This document shows positions 41,096-49,881 of a stretch of 64,000 nucleotides of DNA, in pieces; within the stretch, counting starts at the first letter, position 1; each line of letters starts with the position of its first letter. The notes beneath the pieces were generated by a model. It saw only the letters and a program-made list of their open reading frames with translations, had not been told where the DNA came from and searched no databases. The DNA comes from Arsukibacterium sp. UBA5043 (GTDB lineage: Bacteria > Pseudomonadota > Gammaproteobacteria > Enterobacterales > Alteromonadaceae), in contig DIBV01000013.1 in assembly GCA_002415085.1 (NCBI GenBank), positions 124,874-188,873 of the forward strand, written 5' to 3'. The translations under genes and the position numbers were made by a program.

Positions 41096-42004
41096 ATGCA
41101 GCAACTGATTAATTTAGATGCCTTGCGGGCGCTCGACGCCATCGACCGCAAAGGCAGCTTTGCGGCAGCGGCCGAAGCACTTTACAAGGTACCCTCGGCG
41201 CTCAGTTACACTATGTCTCAGCTGGAGCAAAACCTGGGGGTGAGCTTATTTGACCGCAGTAAGCAAAAAGCCCGCTTAACCCCCGCCGGGCAGTTGCTGC
41301 TGCAGCAGGGCCGCGAGTTACTTAAAGCTGCCGATCAACTGCAAAAAGCCGTGCAGCAACTGGACAGTGGCTGGGAAGCTGAGCTTACGCTGGCATTGGA
41401 CAGTGTAGTGCCGGCCGAGCCGGTTTTTGCCCTGATAAGCCAGTTTTTGCAACTGGGCAAACTGACCCGGGTGGCGCTGCGCCAGGAAGTGATGGCCGGC
41501 GGCTGGGAAGCGCTGAATACCGGCCGGGCCGACATTGCTATTGGGCTGCCGGCTACTCAGCATACCGGCGCTTATCAGTTGCAGTTATTGGGCGAAGTGG
41601 AGTTTGTGTTTGCCGTGGCACCGCACCACCGGCTGGCACAACTGGATAAAGTGCTGACCCTGGCCGATGTGCAGCAGGAAACAGCAATCATTGTCGCTGA
41701 CTCCGCCATCGACAGCCAGAAGCTGTCCAGTGGTCTGTTCGACAGCCGTCAGCAAGTGGTGGTTGCCAACCTGGCTCAGAAAATTACCGCTCAGCAGCAG
41801 GGCCTGGGGGTCGGCTTCTTGCCACGCCATCTGGTACAGCAGCAGTTAGCCCGTGGCGAGCTTATTGCCAAGCAGCACAACATTCCGCGCGACAACGTTA
41901 AGTTATACCTGGCCTGGCATAAGCAACAGCAAGGCAATGCACTTAGCTGGTTTTGCCAGCAGCTATCCAACTATCCGTGGCAGCAGGTTTTTAGTCCAAG
42001 TTAA
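41096..42004 (+). CDS. LysR family transcriptional regulator
   Basis: A 302-residue LysR-type protein. The N-terminal winged helix-turn-helix is at residues 5-65 (FAAAAEALYKVPSALSYTMSQLEQ), and a two-lobed substrate-binding domain follows. Divergent from the DoxX-pirin pair with a 191-bp gap, it is a good candidate to regulate them, as YhaJ-like regulators do for similar pairs. The stop shares TTAA with the convergent MFS gene. Confidence 0.92.
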   Translation: MQQLINLDALRALDAIDRKGSFAAAAEALYKVPSALSYTMSQLEQNLGVSLFDRSKQKARLTPAGQLLLQQGRELLKAADQLQKAVQQLDSGWEAELTLALDSVVPAEPVFALISQFLQLGKLTRVALRQEVMAGGWEALNTGRADIAIGLPATQHTGAYQLQLLGEVEFVFAVAPHHRLAQLDKVLTLADVQQETAIIVADSAIDSQKLSSGLFDSRQQVVVANLAQKITAQQQGLGVGFLPRHLVQQQLARGELIAKQHNIPRDNVKLYLAWHKQQQGNALSWFCQQLSNYPWQQVFSPS

Positions 42005-43356
42005 TCATTGCTCGGTCGTTTTGGCTGTGTCGAATCCTCCGAAGCGTTCCCAGTTTCAGTGATATCTGTCATGGTGGGTTCAGTACGGGGCGCACTGTCT
42101 GTCGCTGCTGGAAAAGTCGGTTTATGATCTTCGACCCACTCGTCATCCTGACGCGGGTCCAGTTGAGCAAGTGAAGCGCCCGACGCAGCCGGTACCGCCA
42201 CAAATACACTTAACTGCTCATTGGCAATCCGCTCAGCGGTTAAGGCATACACCCCCAGGATCAGCGCAGCGATGGCTAACACCGTGAAAAATAAACCGCC
42301 CGATAAGCCTAACACCACACCCAGCAACAAGGGTGCTAAAAAAGAGCCGATCCCATAGGCAAACAATAAACTACGGCTGACTTCTACTAAGTCTTTGCCG
42401 TGATCCAGCCGGTCATTGGCGCGGGCGACACTTAGCGGATAAATACTGAACAGGCTGGTGCCAAGTAAAAAGCCCAGCAAATAAAATAACCAGGTGTGAT
42501 TGGCGAATAACGCAAGCAGCAAACAGATAACAAAGCTGAATAAGCCGGCCCACGCCAGTAACTTGCGCCGGCCATAGCGATCAGACAGGGTACCGACCGG
42601 CCACTGGGCCAGCAGGCCGCCTAATATTGAAATGGCCATAAAGGATGCCACTACCGATTGCTCGCCATAGGTATTCAGCACAAACACCGGCACCATGGTG
42701 TAAAAGCCGCCGACAAAAAAGCCGCCAATGACACTGCCGACCAGCGCCAGCGGTGCAATATGCAGTACTTTAGGTAAACTGTAGCGTTCAAAAGGCGGTA
42801 ACTGCGGTTGGCTGATCCGGGTAATGGCAACTAAAAACAATGCAGCCAGTACCAACACCGACCCAAGCACAAATACCAGATGCGAACTGATGTCCATGCC
42901 TAAAATCAGCTGACCAACGGCAGTGGCCAGAAAGAACACCACCGTATATACCGCCAGCACCCGGCCGCGGTCCTCTGAACTGCTTTTTTCATTCAGCCAG
43001 CTTTCCAGCACAATTAACAGCGCATAAAAAGCAAAGCCCGATAGCAGACGTAAGCCGGCCCAGAACCAGGGGTGGTAGTGTAAAGTGTGGCCCAGAAAAG
43101 CAATGACCATGACGGCAGAAAAAGCTGAAAAACTGCGGGCATGGCCAACCGATACAATTAATTTCTGGCTGAACACAGCAGCCAGTAAGGCCCCCAGAAA
43201 AAACGCTGAGTTAATTATACCAATAGCCATTTCCGACAGGCCGGCCTGTTTTAAATACAAGCCGATATACGTCATCAGCATGCCATAGCCGGTGGCCAGA
43301 AAGGCAATGGAAATAAATAACGACGAAATGGGTAACAACGCTTGCTTTAAAAACAC
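42001..43356 (-). CDS. MFS transporter, YcaD-like
   Basis: A 451-residue transporter with 12 predicted helices and a disordered, acidic C-terminal tail of about 60 residues rich in Thr/Ser/Pro. The cytoplasmic loop motif GTLSDRYGRRKLL lies in the second half. The arrangement resembles the YcaD family of uncharacterised MFS proteins. The substrate is unknown. Confidence 0.85.
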   Translation of the reverse strand: MFLKQALLPISSLFISIAFLATGYGMLMTYIGLYLKQAGLSEMAIGIINSAFFLGALLAAVFSQKLIVSVGHARSFSAFSAVMVIAFLGHTLHYHPWFWAGLRLLSGFAFYALLIVLESWLNEKSSSEDRGRVLAVYTVVFFLATAVGQLILGMDISSHLVFVLGSVLVLAALFLVAITRISQPQLPPFERYSLPKVLHIAPLALVGSVIGGFFVGGFYTMVPVFVLNTYGEQSVVASFMAISILGGLLAQWPVGTLSDRYGRRKLLAWAGLFSFVICLLLALFANHTWLFYLLGFLLGTSLFSIYPLSVARANDRLDHGKDLVEVSRSLLFAYGIGSFLAPLLLGVVLGLSGGLFFTVLAIAALILGVYALTAERIANEQLSVFVAVPAASGASLAQLDPRQDDEWVEDHKPTFPAATDSAPRTEPTMTDITETGNASEDSTQPKRPSND

Positions 43357-43437
43357 AGTTTGCTCATTTTTAACAAAACAGTGGCTTAACCATAGTTTCT
43401 CATAGTCTGCCAGGCAAGCAGAGAGATCTAATGCTGA

Positions 43438-43635
43438 TCAGTGCTCACTGTCATCGAAAATCTGTTCAATCGTTAAACCAAACACCTTAGCTGCCCGAAA
43501 CGCCAGCGGTAAGCTGGGGTCAAATTTGCCCGTTTCTATCGCATTGATGGTCTGGCGGGAAACATCCAATGCTTTTGCCAGATCAGATTGGGTCCAGTTG
43601 CGTTCTGCCCGCAATACTTTTAACCGGTTTTTCAT
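43438..43635 (-). CDS. Small XRE-family regulator
   Basis: A 65-residue protein that is nearly all helix-turn-helix (NWTQSDLAKALDVSRQTINAIE). It overlaps the upstream membrane-protein gene by 4 nt, and the pair is a recurrent unit in which the regulator controls its own operon. A direct repeat at the promoter (44124-44143) is a likely binding site. Confidence 0.9.
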   Translation of the reverse strand: MKNRLKVLRAERNWTQSDLAKALDVSRQTINAIETGKFDPSLPLAFRAAKVFGLTIEQIFDDSEH

Positions 43636-44048
43636 TGGTATTTCCGGGAATTAACAACCAAACTGATAAAGTATGAGATACCCATTAAAAATAGAATGTT
43701 AGATGGGCTGGGTGTCGATTCAAGTAACCGCGCAGGTTCCAACAGGCCATATATCGCACCGAATACCATACTTACTCCCAGTGATATCGCCATAGCGTTT
43801 AAGTGTAATTGACGTTGCAGCTCATCCAGGCCGTCCAGATATTTTTTATTGGCAATAATCATCAAATAACCAAAAACAACATTAACAGCAATAATACAAA
43901 GGCTGATGGTCACATTAAAGTCCCAGATAAATTTGGGACCAAAAGCAAACAAGGCCAATGATAGTAACCATCCGAGAGTCCATACAAATAATGATTTTTT
44001 AGACGCTTTATAGCGCTGCGCTAATGTAGTAGATGCCATGTCGTTCAT
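43632..44048 (-). CDS. Four-helix membrane protein paired with XRE regulator
   Basis: A 138-residue protein with four hydrophobic segments (residues about 20-40, 48-66, 85-105 and 115-132). The cytoplasmic loop KYLDGLDELQRQLHLNAMA is characteristic of a family of unknown function found next to small XRE regulators. AGGGG precedes ATG 44048. It may act as a membrane partner of the regulator; that is inference. Confidence 0.82.
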   Translation of the reverse strand: MNDMASTTLAQRYKASKKSLFVWTLGWLLSLALFAFGPKFIWDFNVTISLCIIAVNVVFGYLMIIANKKYLDGLDELQRQLHLNAMAISLGVSMVFGAIYGLLEPARLLESTPSPSNILFLMGISYFISLVVNSRKYQ

Positions 44049-44102
44049 AAAAACCCCTAGTAAATAATGTTTGACTTAAAGTAAGGCTTGCTTGACATTT
44101 GA

Positions 44103-44143
44103 AGGGTAGGCTATTGCAAATAGCATGTCAAGTATACATGTCA
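44103..44143 (-). promoter_or_regulatory. Promoter with direct repeats for the membrane protein/XRE operon
   Basis: On the minus strand TTGACA (44126-44131) is followed after 17 bp by a poor -10 (TACCCT). The heptamer TGACATG occurs twice, 13 bp apart (44124-44143), one copy covering the -35 box, which suggests autorepression. Confidence 0.5.
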
Positions 44144-44284
44144 TTTTGTAAAGTGTTGTGGATATTCATACTTTCATTATTTGCTTAAAAATCTCGCAGT
44201 GTACTTGAGTGAACTGCGGTTCATCCCCATTGCCATAGCAGTTGTTTATTTTTAAAAAGCATATTCACAGCAGGCGGAGCCGCG

Positions 44285-45274
44285 ATGATCCCGTTATCCA
44301 TTCTTGATTTAGCCCCGGTTTCGGCCGGTAGCACGGTGGCAGACAGCTTCGCCAGCAGCAAAGCGTTAGCCCAACATGCTGAGGCACTGGGCTATCATCG
44401 TTACTGGCTGGCAGAGCACCATAATATGCCAGGTATTGCCAGTGCAGCCACCTCGTTACTCATCAGCCATTTATCTGCCGCCACTTCACATATTCGGTTA
44501 GGTGCCGGCGGCATTATGCTGCCCAACCATTCGCCACTGGTTATCGCCGAGCAATTCGGTACTCTGGCTACCTTGTATCCCAACCGTATCGATTTAGGCT
44601 TAGGTCGGGCACCTGGCAGTGATCAGCATACCGCTATGGCATTGCGGCGAAACAGAGCAGAAACGGAAGATCAGTTTCCGGCTGACATAGCAGAGTTACA
44701 ACAGTACTTTGCGCCAGCCAAACCTAATCAGTTAGTGCAGGCAGTACCTGGACAAAACCTGCATGTGCCGTTATGGGTACTCGGTTCAAGCTTGTATGGG
44801 GCCCAGCTGGCCGCTAAACTGGGCTTACCCTATGCGTTTGCTTCGCACTTTGCCCCTGGCATGATGTCGCAGGCTGCTACCTTGTATCGTAAGCAATTCA
44901 GGCCATCAACACAGTTGGAAAAACCCTATCTGATGTTGGCACTGAACGTGTTTGCTGCAGAAAAAACTACCGAGGCGCAGCGGCTGTTTACCTCAGTGCA
45001 GCAGCAATTCGTTAACTTGGCGCGCGGCCAGGCAGGGCTATTGCCCGCGCCGGTCGATAGCATGGACAGCATCTGGTTGCCGCATGAAAAGGCCTACGTA
45101 AAAAACGCTTTAGCGTGTTCTGTTGTAGGTGATCCGGCAGCAGTAAAGCAAGGTATTATCGATTTTATTACTGAACATAACCCCGACGAGCTAATAATAA
45201 CCAGCATGATGCACGATCCCAAGGCCCGCCACACCAGCTACCAGATAGCGGCAGAGCTTATTGGCGATGGTTAA
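44285..45274 (+). CDS. LLM class flavin-dependent oxidoreductase (YhbW-like)
   Basis: A 329-residue luciferase-like monooxygenase. The TIM-barrel pattern is complete: [46 protein letters not shown], and the C-terminal [11 protein letters not shown] block. It would use FMNH2 supplied by a reductase; the substrate is unknown. A decayed HDAC-like fragment starts directly after it. Confidence 0.9.
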   Translation: MIPLSILDLAPVSAGSTVADSFASSKALAQHAEALGYHRYWLAEHHNMPGIASAATSLLISHLSAATSHIRLGAGGIMLPNHSPLVIAEQFGTLATLYPNRIDLGLGRAPGSDQHTAMALRRNRAETEDQFPADIAELQQYFAPAKPNQLVQAVPGQNLHVPLWVLGSSLYGAQLAAKLGLPYAFASHFAPGMMSQAATLYRKQFRPSTQLEKPYLMLALNVFAAEKTTEAQRLFTSVQQQFVNLARGQAGLLPAPVDSMDSIWLPHEKAYVKNALACSVVGDPAAVKQGIIDFITEHNPDELIITSMMHDPKARHTSYQIAAELIGDG

Positions 45275-45289
45275 GGGGCAGGTCAATTT

Positions 45290-45380
45290 TTTACTGGCAA
45301 CCGATCCGCTGGCCGGTTTTGGCAAAGATAGCGCAGCGGCCATTGCGGTGGGAATTAACAAGCGGCAGTCTTCGTTGTAG
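45290..45380 (+). pseudogene. Remnant of an HDAC-family gene 3' end
   Basis: A 19-nt block (45294-45312) is identical to 47057-47075 of the intact HDAC-family gene. The next stretch (45321-45356) aligns with 47183 onward (protein GKDSAAAI). The 99 bp between these two parts in the intact gene are missing, at a repeated GGCGGCT. An ATG at 45267, overlapping the end of the LLM gene, could still give a 37-residue peptide, but no active-site residues remain. It lies 5 bp from the convergent racemase stop. Confidence 0.8.
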
Positions 45381-45385
45381 GCTTA

Positions 45386-46078
45386 TCACCGCAATGCCAG
45401 TTCAGCAGCACTGCGGGCGTGAATGCGGGTGGTATCAAACAGCGGCACTGCTGCATCCTGCTGCGATACCAATAGCGAGATTTCAGTGCAGCCGAGAATA
45501 ATAGCTTCGGCGCCCTGTTCGATAAGCTGGTCAATGATCTGGCGATACTGTTCTCTGGACTCTGGCTGCACCTTGCCCAGACACAGCTCGTTATAAATTA
45601 TCTGGTGCACCTGCTGGCGCGCAGCCGCATCAGGTACCAGCACGTTCAAACCATGCTGCTCTGTTAGCCGGGCTTTGTAAAATGGCTGTTCCATCGTGAA
45701 TTTAGTGCCTAACAGGCCAACGGTTTTATAGCCTGCAGCTTTTACCGCTGTGGCGGTGGCATCGGCAATATGCAGTAGTGGCAGTGTTGTCGCATCCTCG
45801 ATAGCAGTTGCTACTTTGTGCATGGTATTAGTACACAGAACAATAAAGTCGGCACCGGCGGCTTCAAGGCTTTTGGCGGCCTCTGCCAGCAACTGGCCGG
45901 CAGCCTGCCAATCACCAGCACGTTGCATCTGCTCAATTTCGGCAAAATTAACGCTGTATAAAACAACTTTAGCTGAGTGCAGGCCACCGAGCTGTTGTTT
46001 CACCGTTTCATTTATTATGCGGTAGTAAGGAATGGTCGACTGCCAACTCATACCGCCCAGCAAGCCAATTGTTTTCAT
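45386..46078 (-). CDS. Aspartate/glutamate racemase family protein (YgeA-like)
   Basis: A 230-residue amino-acid racemase. The first catalytic Cys is in LCTNTMHK and the second in ILGCTEISLL; the opening MKTIGLLGGMSWQSTIPYY is the family consensus. E. coli YgeA of this family is a broad-specificity racemase. The gene is complete, unlike its shortened copy at 48483. It is divergent from the HDAC-family gene. Confidence 0.92.
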   Translation of the reverse strand: MKTIGLLGGMSWQSTIPYYRIINETVKQQLGGLHSAKVVLYSVNFAEIEQMQRAGDWQAAGQLLAEAAKSLEAAGADFIVLCTNTMHKVATAIEDATTLPLLHIADATATAVKAAGYKTVGLLGTKFTMEQPFYKARLTEQHGLNVLVPDAAARQQVHQIIYNELCLGKVQPESREQYRQIIDQLIEQGAEAIILGCTEISLLVSQQDAAVPLFDTTRIHARSAAELALR

Positions 46079-46330
46079 GGTAGTTGCCTTAAAAATAGAA
46101 TAGCCAGCACGTAAAGTATGTAAGTTGTAAATTGGCTGCTCGTCAACTAATGCTGATTTTAATTAACAAGGCATTTATATGTTGGTGTCTTTGAATTATC
46201 CTTAAGGCGCTAGTAAAAAGCCAACATTTAAACCTAACGCTGCAGAGTATGCTAAAGTCGGTCGCATACTGGGTTACGGTATATGGACTCCGGCAAACGT
46301 AATGCGCTATGCAAACGAACTGAAATCAGC

Positions 46331-47245
46331 ATGAAGATTATCTACTACGAAAAATACAACATTGATGTTGGCATTTTTAAATTTCTGCATCCGTTTGATG
46401 GTTGTAAATTTAGCAAGGTGCGCGCTGCACTGCATGATGCGGACGTTATGGCACCTGACGCTGCTATTTCGGAATCTGCCATCCTTGGCTCAGTAAATGA
46501 ACTGCTAAAAATACAGCTGAAAGACAAAGCGGCATTATGCCGGGCGCTGGAAATCCCTAAAATTCCGTTTTTATCATTTTCGTGGCTGGACAGTCGTATC
46601 CTTGAGCCTATGCGTTGGGGCGTTGCTGGCACATTAGCAGCCAGCCGATTAGCATTGACTGGCACCGATGCCTGGAATCTGGCTGGTGGCTATCACCATG
46701 CCAGCCCACATAAAATGGAAGGTTTTTGTATTTATAACGATATTGGCATCAGCTATCAGCAGTTGCTCGCAAGTGGCGAGCTAACGGCTACTGACCGAAT
46801 TCTGATTATTGATATCGATGCCCATCACGGTAACGGCAATGCCCGCACCTTTGACGACAACAATAACGTCACCCTGCTCGATGTGTATAACCAGGATATT
46901 TATCCCAATACACCGGTTAGCCGGCAGCGGGTGGATATCCCGGTGCCTTTGCCCTCTGGCACCGGCGCCGAGTTATATCTGAATAAACTAAGCGGCGCGC
47001 TGGAGCTGCTTACCGGCGGTTATAAACTGGCCTTTGTCGTAGCAGGTACCGATGTCCTGGCAACCGATCCGCTGGGCGGCTTAAAGCTTAGCATTGCCGA
47101 TGTCGCACAAAGCCATAAGCTGGTATATAAGCGCTTAAAAGCACTGAATATCCCCACGGTATTTTTAGGTGGCGGCGGCTATGGCAAAGATAGTGCTGCG
47201 GCAATAGTGGCAGGGATTGAAGCGGTAGCTGGCGACTATAAATAA
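46331..47245 (+). CDS. Histone deacetylase family protein
   Basis: A 304-residue zinc hydrolase of the HDAC/acetylpolyamine amidohydrolase superfamily. The tandem histidines are in AGGYHHASP, the zinc-binding Asp/His in IDIDAHHGNG, and the third ligand Asp in AGTDVLATDP. The C-terminal glycine loop GGGGYGKDSA is present. Bacterial members deacetylate proteins, polyamines or small molecules; the substrate is unknown. I prefer ATG 46331 (MKIIYYEKYN) over 46283, as family members start here. Confidence 0.9.
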   Translation: MKIIYYEKYNIDVGIFKFLHPFDGCKFSKVRAALHDADVMAPDAAISESAILGSVNELLKIQLKDKAALCRALEIPKIPFLSFSWLDSRILEPMRWGVAGTLAASRLALTGTDAWNLAGGYHHASPHKMEGFCIYNDIGISYQQLLASGELTATDRILIIDIDAHHGNGNARTFDDNNNVTLLDVYNQDIYPNTPVSRQRVDIPVPLPSGTGAELYLNKLSGALELLTGGYKLAFVVAGTDVLATDPLGGLKLSIADVAQSHKLVYKRLKALNIPTVFLGGGGYGKDSAAAIVAGIEAVAGDYK

Positions 47246-47289
47246 TGACCAACTTTTAAAATTATCACTTGTAACAGAGGGAGCCGCAG

Positions 47290-47610
47290 ATGATTGAGTA
47301 TCAGGAACAACTTGGTATGATTTATGGCGTATTCAGCCTTCTGCTGATAATCGGCATGCCGGTGTTGATTAACCGTTTATTGAATATGAGCTATCCCAAA
47401 GCCATTTTTATGCTACTCGCCAGTTGTCTGATTTTTATGGCGTTTGATCAATTAATTCACAGTCTGGTTTTCGACATTACCATTGAGATTGACCCGTTAA
47501 ATAATGCAATTGTGGTGCTGGTGCCGATTTACGCTTTTGCAATTGCTTTAGTAGTAGATGTTATCGCGATGTCGTTGCAAAAGATCAAAAAACGGAAACA
47601 GGATAGCTGA
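47290..47610 (+). CDS. Small three-helix membrane protein
   Basis: A 106-residue protein with three hydrophobic segments (about 8-27, 36-58 and 72-95) and a basic C-terminus (QKIKKRKQDS). GGGAGCCGC-like sequence precedes the ATG. It lies 44 bp after the HDAC-family gene on the same strand, so the two are probably cotranscribed. I do not recognise a family. Confidence 0.75.
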   Translation: MIEYQEQLGMIYGVFSLLLIIGMPVLINRLLNMSYPKAIFMLLASCLIFMAFDQLIHSLVFDITIEIDPLNNAIVVLVPIYAFAIALVVDVIAMSLQKIKKRKQDS

Positions 47611-47740
47611 TGCAGTTCGTGTGTTCAGGTTCCGAGAAGTAACAGTGTCGCTTCAATGTCGCAGTAATGACATAATAATGGCCTAACGCATTAGCGTCGA
47701 AATGTTGAACAATTACGTTTTACTGTTTCGGAGCTTAGGT

Positions 47741-48361
47741 ATGGAAATGATTATAAATCGGGATTTAATCGTTAATGAACGTAAGGTGCGAGCATGGAGC
47801 CAGCAACAACTGGCCGATGTTGCCGGAATTAGTTTACGAACCATCCAGCGTATCGAGAAATCTGGCATAGCGTCAAATGACTCTCTACAGGCGATAAGCG
47901 CTTCCTTTAACAAAGAGCCAGCTTATTTTATAGCGAAAGCCGGGCAACTTGCTTCGCACAAAGGTCTGGCAAAAATTGGCTTGGGGTTGCTAGCGGCCGT
48001 CATGTTAACGTTAGGTGGTGCCTACTTTACACTGGCATCAGCGGAAACTATTGCATTGAATGTTGATTATCGCGCCGAGCACCAAGCAACTGGTGACGTC
48101 AATGAAGCCAATCTGCAGTATCTGGTCACAGTAGGTAGAGGTGCTGAGCTAAGTTTACCTAACAACTTTATCCTCGCGATTCACCCCAAAAACACCAGTG
48201 CAGGCGTCACCCTCGACGTTACCCTAAAAAGTGCAAGTGGCGAAAGTCTAATTCCTAATGACATTGATACAACAGTAACAAGAGCCCTGACTGATGGGGT
48301 AAGTATTCAGTTTGAAAAGGCGGGCAGTTTATTGGTTAATATTGCGGTCAGTGCTAAATAG
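47741..48361 (+). CDS. XRE regulator with membrane helix and extracytoplasmic domain
   Basis: A 206-residue protein. The helix-turn-helix is at residues about 10-55 (WSQQQLADVAGISLRTIQRIE), a single membrane helix lies at about 78-100, and about 105 residues would be in the periplasm. This is the layout of a one-component membrane-bound regulator. ATG 47741 is preceded by GGAG; an earlier ATG at 47702 has no good site. Its target genes are unknown; neighbours are the likely candidates. Confidence 0.82.
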   Translation: MEMIINRDLIVNERKVRAWSQQQLADVAGISLRTIQRIEKSGIASNDSLQAISASFNKEPAYFIAKAGQLASHKGLAKIGLGLLAAVMLTLGGAYFTLASAETIALNVDYRAEHQATGDVNEANLQYLVTVGRGAELSLPNNFILAIHPKNTSAGVTLDVTLKSASGESLIPNDIDTTVTRALTDGVSIQFEKAGSLLVNIAVSAK

Positions 48362-48381
48362 CTACTATTCGTATAACTATA

Positions 48382-48402
48382 AAGCCAGCCTTACGCTGGC
48401 TT
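48382..48402 (+). terminator. Hairpin after the XRE membrane regulator
   Basis: AAGCCAGC-cttac-GCTGGCTT is a perfect 8-bp stem 20 bp after the stop at 48361, with little T-run. Similar GCCAGC stems occur at 48885 and 50244. Confidence 0.55.
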
Positions 48403-48482
48403 GGGTCTGCTAGCTGATTGCTATTCTGCCAGCGATGTTAAGGTTCAGATCCAATTTGTAATGACTTTATTGACCTAAACCA

Positions 48483-48857
48483 CTATGACCGCAACGCCAG
48501 TTCAGCGGTGCTGCGGGCATGGATGCCGGTGGTATCAAACAGGGGCGCGACAGAGTCCTGTTGGGATACCAGCAAAGAGATTTCAGTGCAGCCGAGAATA
48601 ATAGCCTCGGCACCCTGGTCGATAAGCTGGCCAATGATCTGGCGATACTGTTCTCTTGACTCTGCCAGCAACTGGCCGGCAGCCTGCCAGTCGCCAGCGC
48701 ATTGCATCTGCTCAACTTCGGCAAAATTAACGCTATACAGAATAACTTTAGCCGAGTGCAGACCACCAAGCTGCTGTTTCACCGTTTCATTTATTATGCC
48801 GTAGTAAGGAATGGTCGACTCCCAACTCATACCGCCCAGCAAGCCAATTGTTTTCAT
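48483..48857 (-). pseudogene. Internally deleted copy of the aspartate/glutamate racemase
   Basis: A 124-residue frame, closely matching the gene at 45386-46078 over its first 66 and last 57 residues. The 107 residues between them are missing as one in-frame deletion of 321 bp. The breakpoints in the intact gene both carry CTCTG (45560-45564 and 45881-45885). The first catalytic Cys (CTNTMH) is gone and the second (LGCTEIS) kept, so racemase activity is not expected. Homology also covers about 20 bp upstream of the start, so the promoter region was duplicated too. It may still be translated. Confidence 0.88.
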
Positions 48858-48918
48858 GGTAGTTGCGTTAAAATTAGCAAAGCCAGCACTGCCCTGGCTT
48901 TTCTTTTTTTAACACTAA

Positions 48919-49365
48919 TTAGTCAGCCTGTGGCAATACCGCCTTGGTAAGTAACCAATGGTTATCATTACGCTGAAATAACGCGAGATGACTCTTCGAT
49001 TGAAATAATATCAAATTATCGTGTTGGCTTACTTTCGTATCAGGGTCGAATGGTGAAATCATTGCGTCAAAGTGGCGCAACAACTCCTGCTCAAGTGTAG
49101 TTTCATACTCAGACCCGAGCTTGTAATTAGCAATGAACTCACTGAAATCAGCCATGCTCATCGCATCTGTTACGGTATATTGATTTATGAATTCGTAGTG
49201 CTCACATTCAGAAAATATAACCGTGGTCTCTCCGTCAAAGGCAGCCCTTTCGGTGCATATTTCAGAAGGAACGATGTTGTTAATTAATTTTTTTTCAATT
49301 TCCACTCCGTTACAGGCAAATACTGACAGTGCCAACGAAACAGGACACAAAATCTTCTTTAACAT
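48919..49365 (-). CDS. Hypothetical exported or lipoprotein-like protein
   Basis: A 148-residue protein with an N-terminal signal sequence ending in SVFACNG, a weak lipobox with Cys18. Three further Cys residues follow early (ICTER, SECEH). The rest is acidic and soluble. I recognise no family. It starts 3 bp after the upstream hypothetical gene on the same strand and is probably coupled to it. Confidence 0.7.
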   Translation of the reverse strand: MLKKILCPVSLALSVFACNGVEIEKKLINNIVPSEICTERAAFDGETTVIFSECEHYEFINQYTVTDAMSMADFSEFIANYKLGSEYETTLEQELLRHFDAMISPFDPDTKVSQHDNLILFQSKSHLALFQRNDNHWLLTKAVLPQAD

Positions 49366-49368
49366 AAA

Positions 49369-49881
49369 TTAACCTGCTCTTTTTATCCGTTGAACCATCT
49401 TAGCTTCTAGTTTCACCCGCCACATATCAAAACTTAGCTGATCCATCATAAAGGCTTCAATGGGAGTGAATACGTCAGTCATGGTTTTTAGCGATTTACC
49501 AGTAGAGAATATTTGACCTGCCACCCCCAGATTTTTAAGTTGAGTACCGTGCCGCCCCATTTGGCTGCCGCCTTTGTCGGCAATTTGGCTAACGCCATCA
49601 ATAGCAAATCCCTCTACGCCACTAACAGTTTGCAGGACTTCTTTCAGTACGCCTTCAACCATCAGAGTTCGTAAGTCATATATAAGATTATCGCGGTACA
49701 TCATAGCTATTGGTCTTTGGCGCAATATCTGATTAATGGCGCCAGAACTTAACGCTTTGCTTGAGAAGAAATCAGCGAAAGTAGCAATTTCAACTCGCTC
49801 CATTTCAGAAATAGTAGAGTTTTTATTGAGTTGACGCAGTATATTGAGTAAGCGGCTTTTAACCTTGTCGTAGTGTTGCAT
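49369..49881 (-). CDS. Hypothetical protein
   Basis: A 170-residue, mostly helical, basic protein without signal peptide or clear membrane helix; a Gly-rich stretch (GVEGFAIDGVSQIADKGGSQMG) lies in the middle. No family is recognised. GGAGATGAAAC precedes ATG 49881, so it is likely translated. It is the first gene of a two-gene unit with the exported protein at 48919. Confidence 0.68.
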   Translation of the reverse strand: MQHYDKVKSRLLNILRQLNKNSTISEMERVEIATFADFFSSKALSSGAINQILRQRPIAMMYRDNLIYDLRTLMVEGVLKEVLQTVSGVEGFAIDGVSQIADKGGSQMGRHGTQLKNLGVAGQIFSTGKSLKTMTDVFTPIEAFMMDQLSFDMWRVKLEAKMVQRIKRAG

